Source: Niallia sp. NCCP-28 (lineage in GTDB: Bacteria > Bacillota > Bacilli > Bacillales > Cytobacillaceae). From it: DNA of 64,000 nt. Where the stretch lies: positions 682,001 through 746,000 of the forward strand of contig NZ_BQYJ01000001.1 in assembly GCF_023168165.1 (NCBI RefSeq), read 5' to 3'. Each line of letters begins with the position of its first letter. Position 1 is the first letter of the stretch. This document shows, one piece after another, positions 38,276 through 47,834 of the stretch. The translations under genes and the position numbers were made by a program. The notes beneath the pieces are model-generated. The model ran no database searches. It had not been told where the DNA came from and was given only the letters and a program-made list of their open reading frames with translations.

Positions 38276-40069
38276 TTATTCCGTTAGTTCTAAAAATTCT
38301 TCTACATCATCTATGCATAATTGAATGGCATTTTGCCAAAACACTTCTTCGGCTAAATTTACAGCCAGATGTTTTTTCGCTAATTCTTCTACTGTCATAC
38401 TCGCAGTATCTTTTAATAAAGCCATATATTTTTTTTCATAGCCTGATCCTTCTTGCTGTGCATGTGCATAAATGCCAAGGGAAAATAGATAGCCAAATGT
38501 ATAAGGAAAATTATAAAACGGAACACCTGTAATATAAAAATGCAGTTTAGATGCCCAAAAAGTCGGATGATAGGTATCTAACGCCTCTCCATATGCCTCT
38601 TTTTGCGCTCGCACCATTATTTCGTTTAATTTCGCTTCACTGACAATTCCTTTTTTACGCTCTTCATAAAAATTCGTTTCAAATAAAAAACGAGCATGAA
38701 TATTCATTAATAATGCAATAGAATTTTGAATTTTCCCTTCTAATAATACAATCTTTTCTGCCTTGCTGGAAGAAGCTTTAACAGCAGCGTCTGATACAAT
38801 CGTTTCTGCAAATGTAGATGCCGTTTCTGCTACATTCATTGCATAATTTCTGTTTAATGTATGCATATCCTTCATTGCATATGTATGAAAGCCATGTCCT
38901 AGTTCATGGGCCAATGTAGATACATTGCTTGTTGTGCCAGAATAGGTCATAAAGATGCGCGACTGCTCGCTTTCAGGAAAATAGGTATGAAAACCGCCTG
39001 GCCTTTTTCCTTGTCTGTCTTCAGCTTCAATCCATCTGTCTGCAAATGCTTTCTCAGCAAAAGCTTTCATTTTTTCGCCAAATTGTGAAAATTGTTTTAA
39101 AATAAATGCTGCTCCTTCTTGATAATTCATCTTTCCAAAGGAATTTCCAATAGGAGCATCCAAATCATGCCAACTTAATTTTTCCACCCCTAACATTTTT
39201 GCCTTTCTCTCTAAAAAACGTTTAAACGGCTCTTTATTAGCAGCTATTACTTCCCACATGGTCTGCAGTGTTTTCTCCTGCATCCGGTTCATCTCTAAAG
39301 GTTCTTTTAAAATATTATGCCACCCCCTCTTTTCATAAACATTTAAACGAAATCCTGATAGATGATTTAATGTTTTGGCAATTAATGAACTTTTATCTTC
39401 CCAAGCCTTTTCCCATGCAGAAAAAACCTCTTTTCGAACATTCTGATCAGGATCGGAAAATTTATTGGCAGCTTGCCCTACAGATAAATAGAGGGTTTGG
39501 CCATTTTCTTCTAAAGGTATTTGAATGGAGCTAACGATTGTATCATACATTTGGCTCCAGCCATGATAGCCATCAATGCTCAATTTATTAATGAGCATTT
39601 CTTCTTGTTCCCCAAGTTTGTTTTTTGCTTGCATTCGTCTTTCTGACAGCACAAAAGCTAATTCTGTTAGTCCCTCTCCCTGCAAAAGATTATTCCATTG
39701 TTGGTCATCATAAGCAGATATTTTCCCATCAAATATTGTTAGAGCATTTTGAAAGGATGCGCTAAGCTCCATTACTTTTCCTCTTAAGGCATTAGCCTGC
39801 TTATCTTTAATATCTTGCGCCTCTAGACAGCTGACAAAAGCGCCTGCTTGTCTGACTTTTTTGACAATTAATTCATATAGTTTAATCAACTCTAGTACAC
39901 ATGATTGATCTTTTTTTCCATTTGCAGGTTGATACATTTGCACCTTATTAGAAAACTGCTTAATATGTTTTCCTGTTTTAAACAGATGCTCCACAAATTC
40001 TTTCGAATTGCTTCCACCTTTATAAAATACATCTAAATCCCAAGTTTCCAAAAAAGTATGTTCCTTCAT
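38276..40069 (-). CDS. M3 family oligoendopeptidase (PepF/Pz-type)
   Basis: A 597-residue cytosolic zinc metallopeptidase cleaving short peptides. LAHELGHGFHTYA near residue 385 holds the HExxH-type HELGH motif, with a third Glu ligand about 25 residues later (NVAETASTFAETIVSD). The N-terminal helical PepF domain precedes it. Length is normal for the family. GGAGGG precedes the ATG. It is monocistronic and convergent with pssA. Confidence 0.93.
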   Translation of the reverse strand: MKEHTFLETWDLDVFYKGGSNSKEFVEHLFKTGKHIKQFSNKVQMYQPANGKKDQSCVLELIKLYELIVKKVRQAGAFVSCLEAQDIKDKQANALRGKVMELSASFQNALTIFDGKISAYDDQQWNNLLQGEGLTELAFVLSERRMQAKNKLGEQEEMLINKLSIDGYHGWSQMYDTIVSSIQIPLEENGQTLYLSVGQAANKFSDPDQNVRKEVFSAWEKAWEDKSSLIAKTLNHLSGFRLNVYEKRGWHNILKEPLEMNRMQEKTLQTMWEVIAANKEPFKRFLERKAKMLGVEKLSWHDLDAPIGNSFGKMNYQEGAAFILKQFSQFGEKMKAFAEKAFADRWIEAEDRQGKRPGGFHTYFPESEQSRIFMTYSGTTSNVSTLAHELGHGFHTYAMKDMHTLNRNYAMNVAETASTFAETIVSDAAVKASSSKAEKIVLLEGKIQNSIALLMNIHARFLFETNFYEERKKGIVSEAKLNEIMVRAQKEAYGEALDTYHPTFWASKLHFYITGVPFYNFPYTFGYLFSLGIYAHAQQEGSGYEKKYMALLKDTASMTVEELAKKHLAVNLAEEVFWQNAIQLCIDDVEEFLELTE

Positions 40070-40159
40070 CGTATCCCTCCTGTTTCTACCTTATATTATA
40101 AGTTTATTTCTGGCATTTTCCTATTGTTCTAGTACCTTCTTCTAGAATCAACTTTACCT

Positions 40160-40195
40160 AAAAAACGCTTCTATAATGTGAAAAATAGAAGCGAT
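40160..40195 (-). terminator. terminator of the small YjcZ-like gene
   Basis: CGCTTCTAT (40166-40174) and ATAGAAGCG (40185-40193) pair; TTTTTTA follows on the minus strand. Confidence 0.8.
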
Positions 40196-40231
40196 TATAC
40201 TGCATCATATATTTATTTTTTTCAGCTAAAT

Positions 40232-40462
40232 TCAACAATAAAACTGGCTTCCAAACCACCATATGCTTCCAAAAACTAAAATAACAATAAATAAAACAAT
40301 CAGCAAAGCATACCATGCTCCTCCTGTAGCGCCATAAGCAACGGGAGCAGCGTATGGCGCTGCTGCTTGTGAAGGCGCTGGTGGCGGGGGTGCTGCTTGT
40401 GGAATTGGTGCTCCTAATGGTACACTTGGCATTGTCTGATATGGATATCCATATGCAACCAT
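40232..40462 (-). CDS. small Pro/Ala-rich protein with C-terminal YjcZ-like membrane segment
   Basis: A 76-residue protein. The first 45 residues are Pro, Ala and Tyr-rich (YGYPYQTMPSVPLGAPIPQA), followed by GATGGAWY and a single membrane segment (ALLIVLFIVILVFGSIWWF) near the C-terminus. The Gly/Tyr-then-LLIVLF pattern resembles the tiny membrane proteins of the YjcZ group found in spores of Bacillus. AGGAGG precedes the ATG and a terminator follows. Likely a sporulation membrane or coat-associated peptide, but this is inference; it neighbours cwlC. Confidence 0.65.
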   Translation of the reverse strand: MVAYGYPYQTMPSVPLGAPIPQAAPPPPAPSQAAAPYAAPVAYGATGGAWYALLIVLFIVILVFGSIWWFGSQFYC

Positions 40463-40635
40463 TTATATTCCTCCTCTCTATTATAAACTATTCATCTTTT
40501 CTTCGACATGAATAGGCAATTGCTCTATATATAGCATATTTGCCTTTCTAAGATGAACCTTCAATCAGAGAGAGGTAGCTGCTCTTTAAATAGGAATAAT
40601 ATTCCCCTAATTTATTTCAGTTTGGTTAGTACAGG

Positions 40636-41412
40636 CTAAATGATTATCGTATCAAAACCACTTGATTTGGCTCTTGATGCAAGGGAATCCGCATTGCTTC
40701 TTTTGGAAAATGCCCCAATTTGCACTTTATACAAATTTCCGCTTTGAATAATAATTGTATCGAATCCCTTCGATTTTGCTTGAGCTGCTAGACTGTTGGC
40801 ATTATCTCGATTTTTAAAGGCGCCTATTTGTACTTTGTATAATGCTGTGCCATCGTTTCCTGAATCAATTACTTTTTTTTCAAGTTGAAAAACACGAACA
40901 AGTCCATTGACATGTCCACGGGCAATAGACGTTATAAAGGAAGAGTCTTTTAATTTATCGGCATCAGCTTTTGTGTCAATAAACCCATTTTCTGTTAATA
41001 TTGCTGGCATCGTCGTTTCTCTTAGCACATGAAAGTTTGCTTGTTTTTTCCCTCTATCTTGAAAATTTGTACTGCTTATTACTGCACTGTGAATCTGTGT
41101 TTGATAAGTAGTAGTTGGAGTCCCTACTCCCGTATATACATAACTTTCAAACCCAGTTCCTCCGCCAGCATTAATGTGAATCGATAGATAATAATCTGCT
41201 CCCCAAGAATTTGCAGCATTTGTTCTTTCAGATAAACTGACAGTACTATCACCTGTTCGGCTCATTCGTATAGAAACATTTGAATATTCATTTTGAAGAA
41301 TGTCTTGCACCTTTTTGGCAATTTGTAAAGTAATATTTTTTTCTTGAATTCCATTGCTAACTGCTCCTGCGTCAGAACCGCCATGTCCTGGATCAATAAA
41401 AATTTTCACCAT
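40636..41412 (-). CDS. cwlC: sporulation N-acetylmuramoyl-L-alanine amidase CwlC
   Basis: A 258-residue mother-cell wall hydrolase. The amidase_3 catalytic domain (1-175) starts MVKIFIDPGHGGSDAGA, with zinc ligands in DPGHGG, QEKN and SIHINAG, and the catalytic Glu in ILTENGFID near 142. Two SPOR-type peptidoglycan-binding repeats close the protein (YKVQIGAFKNRDNANSLAAQ and YKVQIGAFSKRSNADSLASR). Length and architecture match B. subtilis CwlC (255), which acts in mother-cell lysis. There is no signal peptide, as in CwlC. A SigE/SigK-like -10 element lies upstream. Confidence 0.93.
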   Translation of the reverse strand: MVKIFIDPGHGGSDAGAVSNGIQEKNITLQIAKKVQDILQNEYSNVSIRMSRTGDSTVSLSERTNAANSWGADYYLSIHINAGGGTGFESYVYTGVGTPTTTYQTQIHSAVISSTNFQDRGKKQANFHVLRETTMPAILTENGFIDTKADADKLKDSSFITSIARGHVNGLVRVFQLEKKVIDSGNDGTALYKVQIGAFKNRDNANSLAAQAKSKGFDTIIIQSGNLYKVQIGAFSKRSNADSLASRAKSSGFDTIII

Positions 41413-41430
41413 TTAATTCACCACCTAGTC

Positions 41431-41439
41431 ATATAGTAT
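41431..41439 (-). promoter_or_regulatory. SigK/SigE-type -10 element before cwlC
   Basis: CATACTATA on the minus strand matches the SigK -10 consensus CATAnnnTA, 19 bases before the start codon. The -35 side is weak (AAGC at the expected distance). Confidence 0.55.
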
Positions 41440-41595
41440 GACAAATCGAAAAAAATGCTTGGACAATTTCCTCTCTTTTATAAATATTGTTGATTTTTCC
41501 AAACCCAACTTTTCTTCTTTGTTATTTTTTCAAGTGCCCCCGAATAACTTTTCCGGACATGCATATGATGTATGGAAGGAGGAATCAACATCTCG

Positions 41596-41913
41596 ATGAA
41601 AAAAAGTGCTATTTTTTTTATCCTTATTTTATTAGTTGCATTAGTTGCTTATATAGAAACTCCAAATGCCCGCATCAATAAACAGTATGTTTACTACTAC
41701 GGAACGACCGATGAGTCAGAAGAAGCGAGCACATCAACAGAATCCCTTAGCGCACCAGAATTAGAATACCAACTAGATTCCACTGTTAAAGAAGGTGGCT
41801 ACATATTAGAAACTTACCGGGAATATGAAATATACAAGGACAAAAATGGAGAAGTGATTAAAACAAAAGCAACCTCGAATACACAAACGATTAAATATGC
41901 AGAGGATGAGTAA
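41596..41913 (+). CDS. small single-pass membrane/secreted protein, unknown
   Basis: A 105-residue protein I do not recognise. An N-terminal hydrophobic segment (KKSAIFFILILLVALVAYI) is a signal anchor. The remainder is polar and acidic, Tyr/Ser/Glu-rich, with no Cys. GGAAGGAGG lies upstream, 13 bases from this ATG, which is long. The in-frame ATG at 41572 would start before that ribosome binding site, so 41596 is preferred. It stands alone, divergent from cwlC, with a good terminator. Confidence 0.65.
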   Translation: MKKSAIFFILILLVALVAYIETPNARINKQYVYYYGTTDESEEASTSTESLSAPELEYQLDSTVKEGGYILETYREYEIYKDKNGEVIKTKATSNTQTIKYAEDE

Positions 41914-41949
41914 ATAGAAAGCTTGTACATTCATCCTGTTTTGGTAAAT

Positions 41950-42007
41950 AGGGAGTTTTCACTTAGCAATAAAGTGAAAATTCCTTATTGTTATTTTTTA
42001 TTTTTTT
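41950..42007 (+). terminator. terminator of the 105-residue protein gene
   Basis: TTTTCACTT and AAGTGAAAA form a stem (GGA/TCC extends it), followed by long T-rich tracts. It may also serve the converging AraC gene. Confidence 0.75.
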
Positions 42008-42038
42008 ACAAAATATACACAATGGCTATCGCCTTCAT

Positions 42039-42944
42039 TTATTCCATAATTAAATAATCAATTTCTGCTGCATCCTTGCTGTCACGAAATGCTCCCGCAG
42101 ACACACCAACCACTTTGCGGAAAACTTTATTGAAGTAATTAGCATTGGCATACCCAACAGCATCTGCAATTTCTATAATAGAAGAATCTGTTGTTCTTAG
42201 AAGTTCTGCTGCTTTTTGGATGCGTATTTTAGTAAGGTATTGGACAGGTGTCATATTTAGCTGATGCTGAAACTGCTTAATAAAATAATATTTGGAATAA
42301 CCAGAAATGACCGCTATTTCATCAAGCATAATTGGTTCATGATAATGTGTTTGAATATAAGTGATTGCTTTTGTCATGTTCAGTGAAAAATCTTTTTTTT
42401 GTTTTTCCATATTTTTAATAAAACGATAGCATTCCATAATAAATTCATATGCTTTTGCTGAAGCATGATAAGAATCTGAAATTTTTTGTTCATACGTATG
42501 CTGGTGAATTTTTAGCAGAAGCTGAATAAGCTTAGAATCTGCTGGAATCTTCAACACAGGGCCATGGTGCTCTTGCATCATATTCCAGCAGTTAGCTGCC
42601 TCTTTTCCAACTAATGTAATAAAAATAAACTCCCAACGTTTGCTGTTCTCTGGGAGATAATAGCGGTGGTTGCTTGGAATCTCTACAATAAATGCTTGAC
42701 CTGCTTCTAATCGATAATCTTTCCCCCCCACTTCCAGCCTGCCTTCTCCGGATAATGTATATTGAAAGACATACTTGCCGACCTCTTTCCTTTTTAATCC
42801 ATGCCAGTCATATGTTGTGCCAAATAATTTTTCTTCCCTGCCAAGCACCGAAATATTGGCTAAATCGTTGCCGATGCTATCTTGAAAATAAAAGCCATAT
42901 ACGCCATAACCCACTCTATTATTTTCCTCTTGAACAAAAGACAA
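42039..42944 (-). CDS. AraC family transcriptional regulator of melA
   Basis: A 301-residue regulator with an N-terminal cupin sugar-sensing domain (about 50-120, YTLSGEGRLEVGGKDYRLEA). Two helix-turn-helix units lie at the C-terminus (about 195-290: MLDEIAVISGYSKYYFIKQF; then IIEIADAVGYANANYFNKVF). The start is TTG at 42944, 7 bases after GGAGGG; the longer frame begins at a TTG inside that ribosome binding site. It is divergent from the alpha-galactosidase gene, so control of melA in response to alpha-galactosides is likely; this is inference from adjacency. Confidence 0.9.
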   Translation of the reverse strand: MSFVQEENNRVGYGVYGFYFQDSIGNDLANISVLGREEKLFGTTYDWHGLKRKEVGKYVFQYTLSGEGRLEVGGKDYRLEAGQAFIVEIPSNHRYYLPENSKRWEFIFITLVGKEAANCWNMMQEHHGPVLKIPADSKLIQLLLKIHQHTYEQKISDSYHASAKAYEFIMECYRFIKNMEKQKKDFSLNMTKAITYIQTHYHEPIMLDEIAVISGYSKYYFIKQFQHQLNMTPVQYLTKIRIQKAAELLRTTDSSIIEIADAVGYANANYFNKVFRKVVGVSAGAFRDSKDAAEIDYLIME

Positions 42945-42987
42945 TATATTACCCTCCAATCACAGTAAGTTACCATTGATATTAAAT

Positions 42988-43001
42988 TGAAAGCGCTCTA
43001 T
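42988..43001 (+). promoter_or_regulatory. possible CcpA (cre) site upstream of melA
   Basis: TGAAAGCGCTCTAT matches the catabolite-responsive element in the core AAAGCGCT but differs in the last two positions. It lies between the divergent regulator and melA, where carbon control is expected. Confidence 0.45.
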
Positions 43002-43118
43002 TATTAATTTATCAAGAAAAAACAATTCTGAAAAGATGCTAACTATCTAAATGAAGAAAGCAATTTTTTCTTAAGTAATCAAGCATCTAGCCAATTTCAG
43101 TAACTAGGAGGAAAAAAG

Positions 43119-44444
43119 ATGAGCAAAATTACCTTTATTGGGGCAGGAAGTACCGTTTTTACAAAAAATGTTCTTGGAGACTGTATGTTTGTTCCCGCTT
43201 TAGCAGGATTTGAATTCGCCTTATTTGATATTGATGAGCAGCGTCTAAAGGAATCAGAAAACATGCTGAAAAATTTAAAACAAAGCTTGCAGGCAAATGT
43301 TGTGATAAAAGCATACACTGATCGAAAAGAAGCCTTAAGGGGTGCAAAATATATTATTAATGCCATTCAAGTTGGCGGCTACAAACCTAGTACGGTCATT
43401 GATTTTGACATACCAAAAAAATATGGGCTTCGCCAAACAATTGCCGATACAATTGGAATTGGCGGAATTTTCCGTTCTTTGCGCACTATCCCTGTTATGT
43501 GGGATTTTGCAAAAGATATCGAAGAAGTTTGTCCAGATGCTCTATTTTTGAATTATACAAACCCAATGGCAGCTTTAACTGGTGCGATGCTGCGCTATAC
43601 AAATGTCAAAACAGTCGGCTTATGCCATAGTGTTCAGGTTTGCAGCAAACACTTGTTTGAATCATTGGGAATGGATCATGAAGGCGTGGAAGAAAAAATT
43701 GCGGGAATTAATCATATGGCGTGGCTTCTTGAAATAAAACGAGACGGCAAAGATTTATATCCAGAAATTAAGCGCCGTGCAAAAGAAAAACAACTTACAA
43801 AACATGACGATATGGTCCGTTTTGAGTTAATGGATAAATTCGGCTATTATGTAACAGAATCCTCTGAACATAATGCAGAATACCATCCATATTTCATTAA
43901 AAGAAACTATCCAGAATTAATTGACAAATTTAATATTCCATTAGATGAATACCCACGCCGCTGTGTAGAACAAATTGAACGCTGGGAAAAAATGCGGGAT
44001 GAAATGGTAAATAATGCACAGCTGACTCATATCCGCTCTCATGAATATGGTTCACGGATTATTGAAGCAATCGAAACAAATAATCCATTTAAATTTGGCG
44101 GAAACATTTTAAATACAGGACGCCTTATCAGCAATTTGCCGGAAAAGGCTGTTGTTGAAGTACCTTGCTTAGCAGATCGAAGCGGCATTACACCTTGTTA
44201 TGTCGGGGATATTCCAGAACAGTTAGCAGCTCTTAACAGAACCAATATTAATACACAATTACTGACCATTGAAGCAGCTGCAACTGGAAAAAAAGAGCAT
44301 ATTTATCAAGCAGCCATGCTTGACCCACATACAGCAGCAGAATTATCAATGGATGATATTATTGCAATGTGTGACGACTTAATCAAAGCACACGGGGATT
44401 GGATCCCTAAATTTAATGACTCTAAAACTATCTCATTTGCATAA
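43119..44444 (+). CDS. melA: alpha-galactosidase, glycoside hydrolase family 4
   Basis: A 441-residue NAD- and Mn-dependent GH4 enzyme splitting alpha-galactosides such as melibiose. The NAD-binding motif FIGAGSTVFTKNVLGD is at 5-20. NYTNPMAALTGAM near 145 is conserved. LCHSVQVC near 170 carries the metal-binding Cys, and GINHMAWLLEI near 197 the metal-binding His. Length agrees with family MelA (about 430-450). AGGAGG lies before the ATG. No transporter gene is adjacent; a PTS or ABC system elsewhere must bring in substrate. Confidence 0.94.
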   Translation: MSKITFIGAGSTVFTKNVLGDCMFVPALAGFEFALFDIDEQRLKESENMLKNLKQSLQANVVIKAYTDRKEALRGAKYIINAIQVGGYKPSTVIDFDIPKKYGLRQTIADTIGIGGIFRSLRTIPVMWDFAKDIEEVCPDALFLNYTNPMAALTGAMLRYTNVKTVGLCHSVQVCSKHLFESLGMDHEGVEEKIAGINHMAWLLEIKRDGKDLYPEIKRRAKEKQLTKHDDMVRFELMDKFGYYVTESSEHNAEYHPYFIKRNYPELIDKFNIPLDEYPRRCVEQIERWEKMRDEMVNNAQLTHIRSHEYGSRIIEAIETNNPFKFGGNILNTGRLISNLPEKAVVEVPCLADRSGITPCYVGDIPEQLAALNRTNINTQLLTIEAAATGKKEHIYQAAMLDPHTAAELSMDDIIAMCDDLIKAHGDWIPKFNDSKTISFA

Positions 44445-44467
44445 ATCTAAAAAGAAAAACTGATTTG

Positions 44468-44518
44468 AACTGTTCTCAATTGTTAAATATCATTAACAAT
44501 TGGGCACAGTTTTTTTAC
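44468..44518 (+). terminator. terminator of melA
   Basis: AACTGT...CAATTGTTAA pairs with TTAACAATTG...ACAGTT to make a long stem, followed by seven T. Confidence 0.85.
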
Positions 44519-44578
44519 CAGCAATTATCTATATAAAGGAAAATCACAGGCAACACTAGCCTAGAATAATTGCATCTA

Positions 44579-44731
44579 TAATAAAGTGAAACTTCAATCA
44601 GTGGGGAATTCTCCATCCCCACTGATTGTTAATTGAACCAATCGGATCTTTATGGGCAGTTATCCCCGATCTAGATTTCTCATTTCTTCTCATCATCTTG
44701 AGGTGGGGGTTTTACTGCTCTTTAATGCCAG
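44579..44731 (+). repeat. structured dispersed repeat A, copy 2
   Basis: Hairpin 1 is a perfect 11-bp stem AATCAGTGGGG (44596-44606) with CCCCACTGATT (44617-44627) and loop AATTCTCCAT. AACCAATCGG, ATGGGCAGTTATCCCC, CTAGATTTCTC and TTGAGGTGGGGGTTTTACT follow in the same order as in copy 1 (minus strand of 9405-9545). It fills the gap between melA and sigK. Confidence 0.75.
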
Positions 44732-44737
44732 ATAAAG

Positions 44738-44769
44738 GAAAAAAGGGCACTCGATTTTAGAGAACCCTT
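44738..44769 (-). terminator. terminator of sigK
   Basis: On the minus strand AAGGG..CTC pairs with GAG..CCCTT, followed by TTTT. Confidence 0.65.
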
Positions 44770-44776
44770 CTATTCA

Positions 44777-45490
44777 TTATTTTTTCTTCTTCTCTTTTTC
44801 GGCACGGTAAAATTCATGGAACATTTTCATCAATGCCCTTTTTTCAATTCTTGATACATAACTTCTTGATATCCCTAATTCTTTGGCTATTTCCCTCTGC
44901 GTTTTTTCTTTTTGCAAATCTAGACCAAAACGTCCGACAATCACTTCTTTTTCTCTTTCATCCAACACATCGATGTATTCTTTTACTTTTTCCAGCTCCA
45001 TATTTAATTGAATCGTATTGACAACATCTTCAGATTCCGACTTTAAAACATCAATAAGACTAATCTCATTCCCTTCCTTGTCCTGACCAATTGGATCATG
45101 CAAGGAAACATCTTTTTTCGTTTTCTTTAATGCCCGCAAATGCATTAATATTTCATTTTCAATACACCTAGCTGCATATGTCGCAAGCTTCGTGCCTTTC
45201 CCCTCTGAAAAGCTTTCAATGCCTTTAATTAATCCAATAGTGCCAATTGAAATTAAATCTTCAGAATCTTCTCCTGTATTTTCAAACTTTTTGACAATAT
45301 GTGCAACAAGACGCAAATTATGTTCGATTAACATATTCCTCGCATGTGAATCCCCTTGTGCCATTAAGCGCAAATATTTTTTTTCATCTGCGGCAGACAA
45401 TGGCTGTGGGAAGGCATTGTTTTTCACATAAGAAACAAGGAATACTAACTCTTTCAGCAAAATTCCAAGCGAATATAAAATTCCAGACAT
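44777..45490 (-). CDS. sigK: RNA polymerase sporulation sigma factor SigK (intact)
   Basis: A 237-residue late mother-cell sigma factor. A pro-sequence of about 20 hydrophobic residues ([20 protein letters not shown]) is removed by SpoIVFB. Region 2 follows ([40 protein letters not shown]), then region 4 with the helix-turn-helix [20 protein letters not shown]. The frame is complete, so no skin-type element interrupts it, unlike the split B. subtilis spoIVCB/spoIIIC. GGAGGTG precedes the ATG. Confidence 0.97.
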   Translation of the reverse strand: MSGILYSLGILLKELVFLVSYVKNNAFPQPLSAADEKKYLRLMAQGDSHARNMLIEHNLRLVAHIVKKFENTGEDSEDLISIGTIGLIKGIESFSEGKGTKLATYAARCIENEILMHLRALKKTKKDVSLHDPIGQDKEGNEISLIDVLKSESEDVVNTIQLNMELEKVKEYIDVLDEREKEVIVGRFGLDLQKEKTQREIAKELGISRSYVSRIEKRALMKMFHEFYRAEKEKKKK

Positions 45491-45844
45491 TGTTTCACCT
45501 CCACATTAAAGGACATTAGCCTATACTTTATAACTATGTAAATAAGAGGACTGTTTTGCATGTCCAAGGAATAATAATCTTTGGAAAATCTTTTAGTTTT
45601 AGGTTTAATACCCTGCAAAATTGGGTAAAAAATGATATTTGTATCATAAACTAGGAAAACAGATAATAAAAAAGAGAACGCGATATTACAAAATTTTCAG
45701 TATCCTTTTTCCATTTTTTCAATAAAACTAAGGTTTTTTATTGAATTCCTTGTATAATATGGATAAGCAGCCTTTTACTATACATAATTGCTTCATTTTG
45801 GCCAGCTAACAAACAACATATGGCTATTTTGCGAGGGGATAATA
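45491..45844. other. gene-free intergenic region between sigK and fbp
   Basis: It is AT-rich. It contains a 16-bp palindrome ATGATA-TTTG-TATCAT (45632-45647) and a TATAAT (45753-45758) that is probably the -10 of fbp, though no good -35 is placed before it. No ORF with a ribosome binding site is visible. Confidence 0.5.
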
Positions 45845-47779
45845 ATGAATACAAAATATTTGGACTTATTAGTAGAAAAATATGATTCTGAAGAAAAAGT
45901 TGTCACAGAGATTATCAATTTAGAAGCCATCTTGAACCTGCCAAAAGGAACCGAACATTTTGTCAGCGATCTTCACGGAGAATATAATGCATTTCAACAT
46001 GTATTAAGAAATGGTTCAGGCAATGTAAAAGAAAAGATTAAAGACTTGTTTAAAGATGAACTTTCCCAAAAAGAAGTAGATGAATTTGCTACATTGGTCT
46101 ATTATCCTGAAGAAAAACTAGAAATGGTCAAATCATCCTTTAAACGTTCTGATCGGCTTTATCAATGGTATGCTGATACAATTGAACGAATGATCAAGCT
46201 TGTATCTTTTGCTTCTTCTAAATACACACGCTCTAAAGTTAGAAAAGCGCTGCCAAAACAGTTTGTTTATATTATTGAAGAACTGCTTTATAAAAAAGAT
46301 GAACTAGATAATAAAAAAGAATACTATACAGAAATTATCCAAAGAATTATTTCTTTAGGCCAAGCGCCCAAACTAATTAGCGGCATGGCATATGCCATTC
46401 AAAATTTAGTAGTGGACCACCTTCATGTGGTAGGTGACATTTACGACAGGGGACCAGATCCTGATAAAATCGTCGATAAATTAATGACTTACCATTCTGT
46501 TGATATACAGTGGGGAAACCATGATGTGTTGTGGATAGGAGCATTTGCAGGATCAAAAGTATGTCTTGCCAACATTATTCGCATTTGTGCCAGATACAAT
46601 AATTTAGATATTATCGAAGATGTATATGGCATTAATTTGCGTCCGCTCCTTAATCTAGCGGAAAAATATTATGGGGACAATTCCGCATTCCAGCCAAAAG
46701 TCTCAAAAGAAAATAACATTTCTGCAGAAGAAATAATGCAAATAACAAAAATTCATCAAGCTATTTCCATTATTCAATTTAAATTGGAAAGTGCAATTAT
46801 TAAAAGACGCCCAGATTTCCATATGGAGCGAAGATTATTATTAGAAAAAATAAATTACTACAATAATACCATTGAATTAAATGATATTACCTACCAATTA
46901 GAAAATACATGTTTTGCAACAATTAATCCTGAAAACCCTGGATTGCTGTTAAAAGAAGAAGAAGAAGTACTCGAAAAATTATTATTTGCCATTCAGCATT
47001 CAGAAAAACTCGCTAGGCATATGAATTTTCTGATGAAAAAGGGCAGCCTTTATCTTCCGTATAACGGAAACCTTCTAATTCACGGCTGTATTCCACTGAA
47101 CAATGATGGAACGATGAAAACAATGGTCATTGATGGACAAGAGTATGCAGGCAAAAAATTATTGGATATTTTTGAGTATTACTTAAAAGCCGGATTTGCT
47201 CATCCCGAAACAACCGATGATTTAGCAACAGATATGATTTGGTATTTATGGTCTGGCGAAAATTCTTCGCTATTTGGAAAAAAAGACATGACAACATTTG
47301 AACGTTACTTTATTAAAGACAAAAAAACACATAAAGAAGAAAAAAATGCTTATTATAAATTGCGGGAAGATGAAAACATTTGCCAAAACATCTTAGCTGA
47401 ATTTGATTTAAATCCAGATCAAGGGCATATCATTAATGGACACACTCCTGTTGAAGAAATAAACGGTGAAAACCCAATTAAGGCAAATGGAAAAATGATC
47501 GTCATCGATGGAGGCTTCTCCAAAGCATATCAATCAAAAACTGGGATTGCTGGCTATACTCTTTTATACAATTCATACGGGATGCAGCTTGTTGCACATA
47601 AACAATTCACTTCCAAAGAAGATGTGCTTCAGAATGGTACAGATGTTTTATCAGTAAAAAGAATAGTGGACCGGGAACTTCGCAGAAAAAAAGTATTGGA
47701 AACAAATGTCGGTGAAAAAATACTAGAGCAAATCACTGATTTAAAACATCTGTTAGAATATCGTTTCGTCAAAAACTAA
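45845..47779 (+). CDS. fbp: fructose-1,6-bisphosphatase class III
   Basis: A 644-residue gluconeogenic phosphatase of the Firmicutes-specific class III. Metallophosphatase motifs are [15 protein letters not shown] near 40, [16 protein letters not shown] near 200, [10 protein letters not shown] near 230, and [15 protein letters not shown] and [13 protein letters not shown] near 540-565. I chose ATG 45845, with GAGGGG 6 bases before it; the longer frame starts 19 codons upstream without a ribosome binding site. Length fits the B. subtilis enzyme (671 class). Confidence 0.96.
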   Translation: MNTKYLDLLVEKYDSEEKVVTEIINLEAILNLPKGTEHFVSDLHGEYNAFQHVLRNGSGNVKEKIKDLFKDELSQKEVDEFATLVYYPEEKLEMVKSSFKRSDRLYQWYADTIERMIKLVSFASSKYTRSKVRKALPKQFVYIIEELLYKKDELDNKKEYYTEIIQRIISLGQAPKLISGMAYAIQNLVVDHLHVVGDIYDRGPDPDKIVDKLMTYHSVDIQWGNHDVLWIGAFAGSKVCLANIIRICARYNNLDIIEDVYGINLRPLLNLAEKYYGDNSAFQPKVSKENNISAEEIMQITKIHQAISIIQFKLESAIIKRRPDFHMERRLLLEKINYYNNTIELNDITYQLENTCFATINPENPGLLLKEEEEVLEKLLFAIQHSEKLARHMNFLMKKGSLYLPYNGNLLIHGCIPLNNDGTMKTMVIDGQEYAGKKLLDIFEYYLKAGFAHPETTDDLATDMIWYLWSGENSSLFGKKDMTTFERYFIKDKKTHKEEKNAYYKLREDENICQNILAEFDLNPDQGHIINGHTPVEEINGENPIKANGKMIVIDGGFSKAYQSKTGIAGYTLLYNSYGMQLVAHKQFTSKEDVLQNGTDVLSVKRIVDRELRRKKVLETNVGEKILEQITDLKHLLEYRFVKN

Positions 47780-47834
47780 ATGCATTTCATAAGATAAAAA
47801 AGTTAGAAAAATAAGCGATGTCTACAAATTAAAG

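Noticed and set aside
45491-45844. Riboswitch or T-box leader before fbp
   Set aside because: No T-box sequence or conserved aptamer motif found, only a short palindrome.
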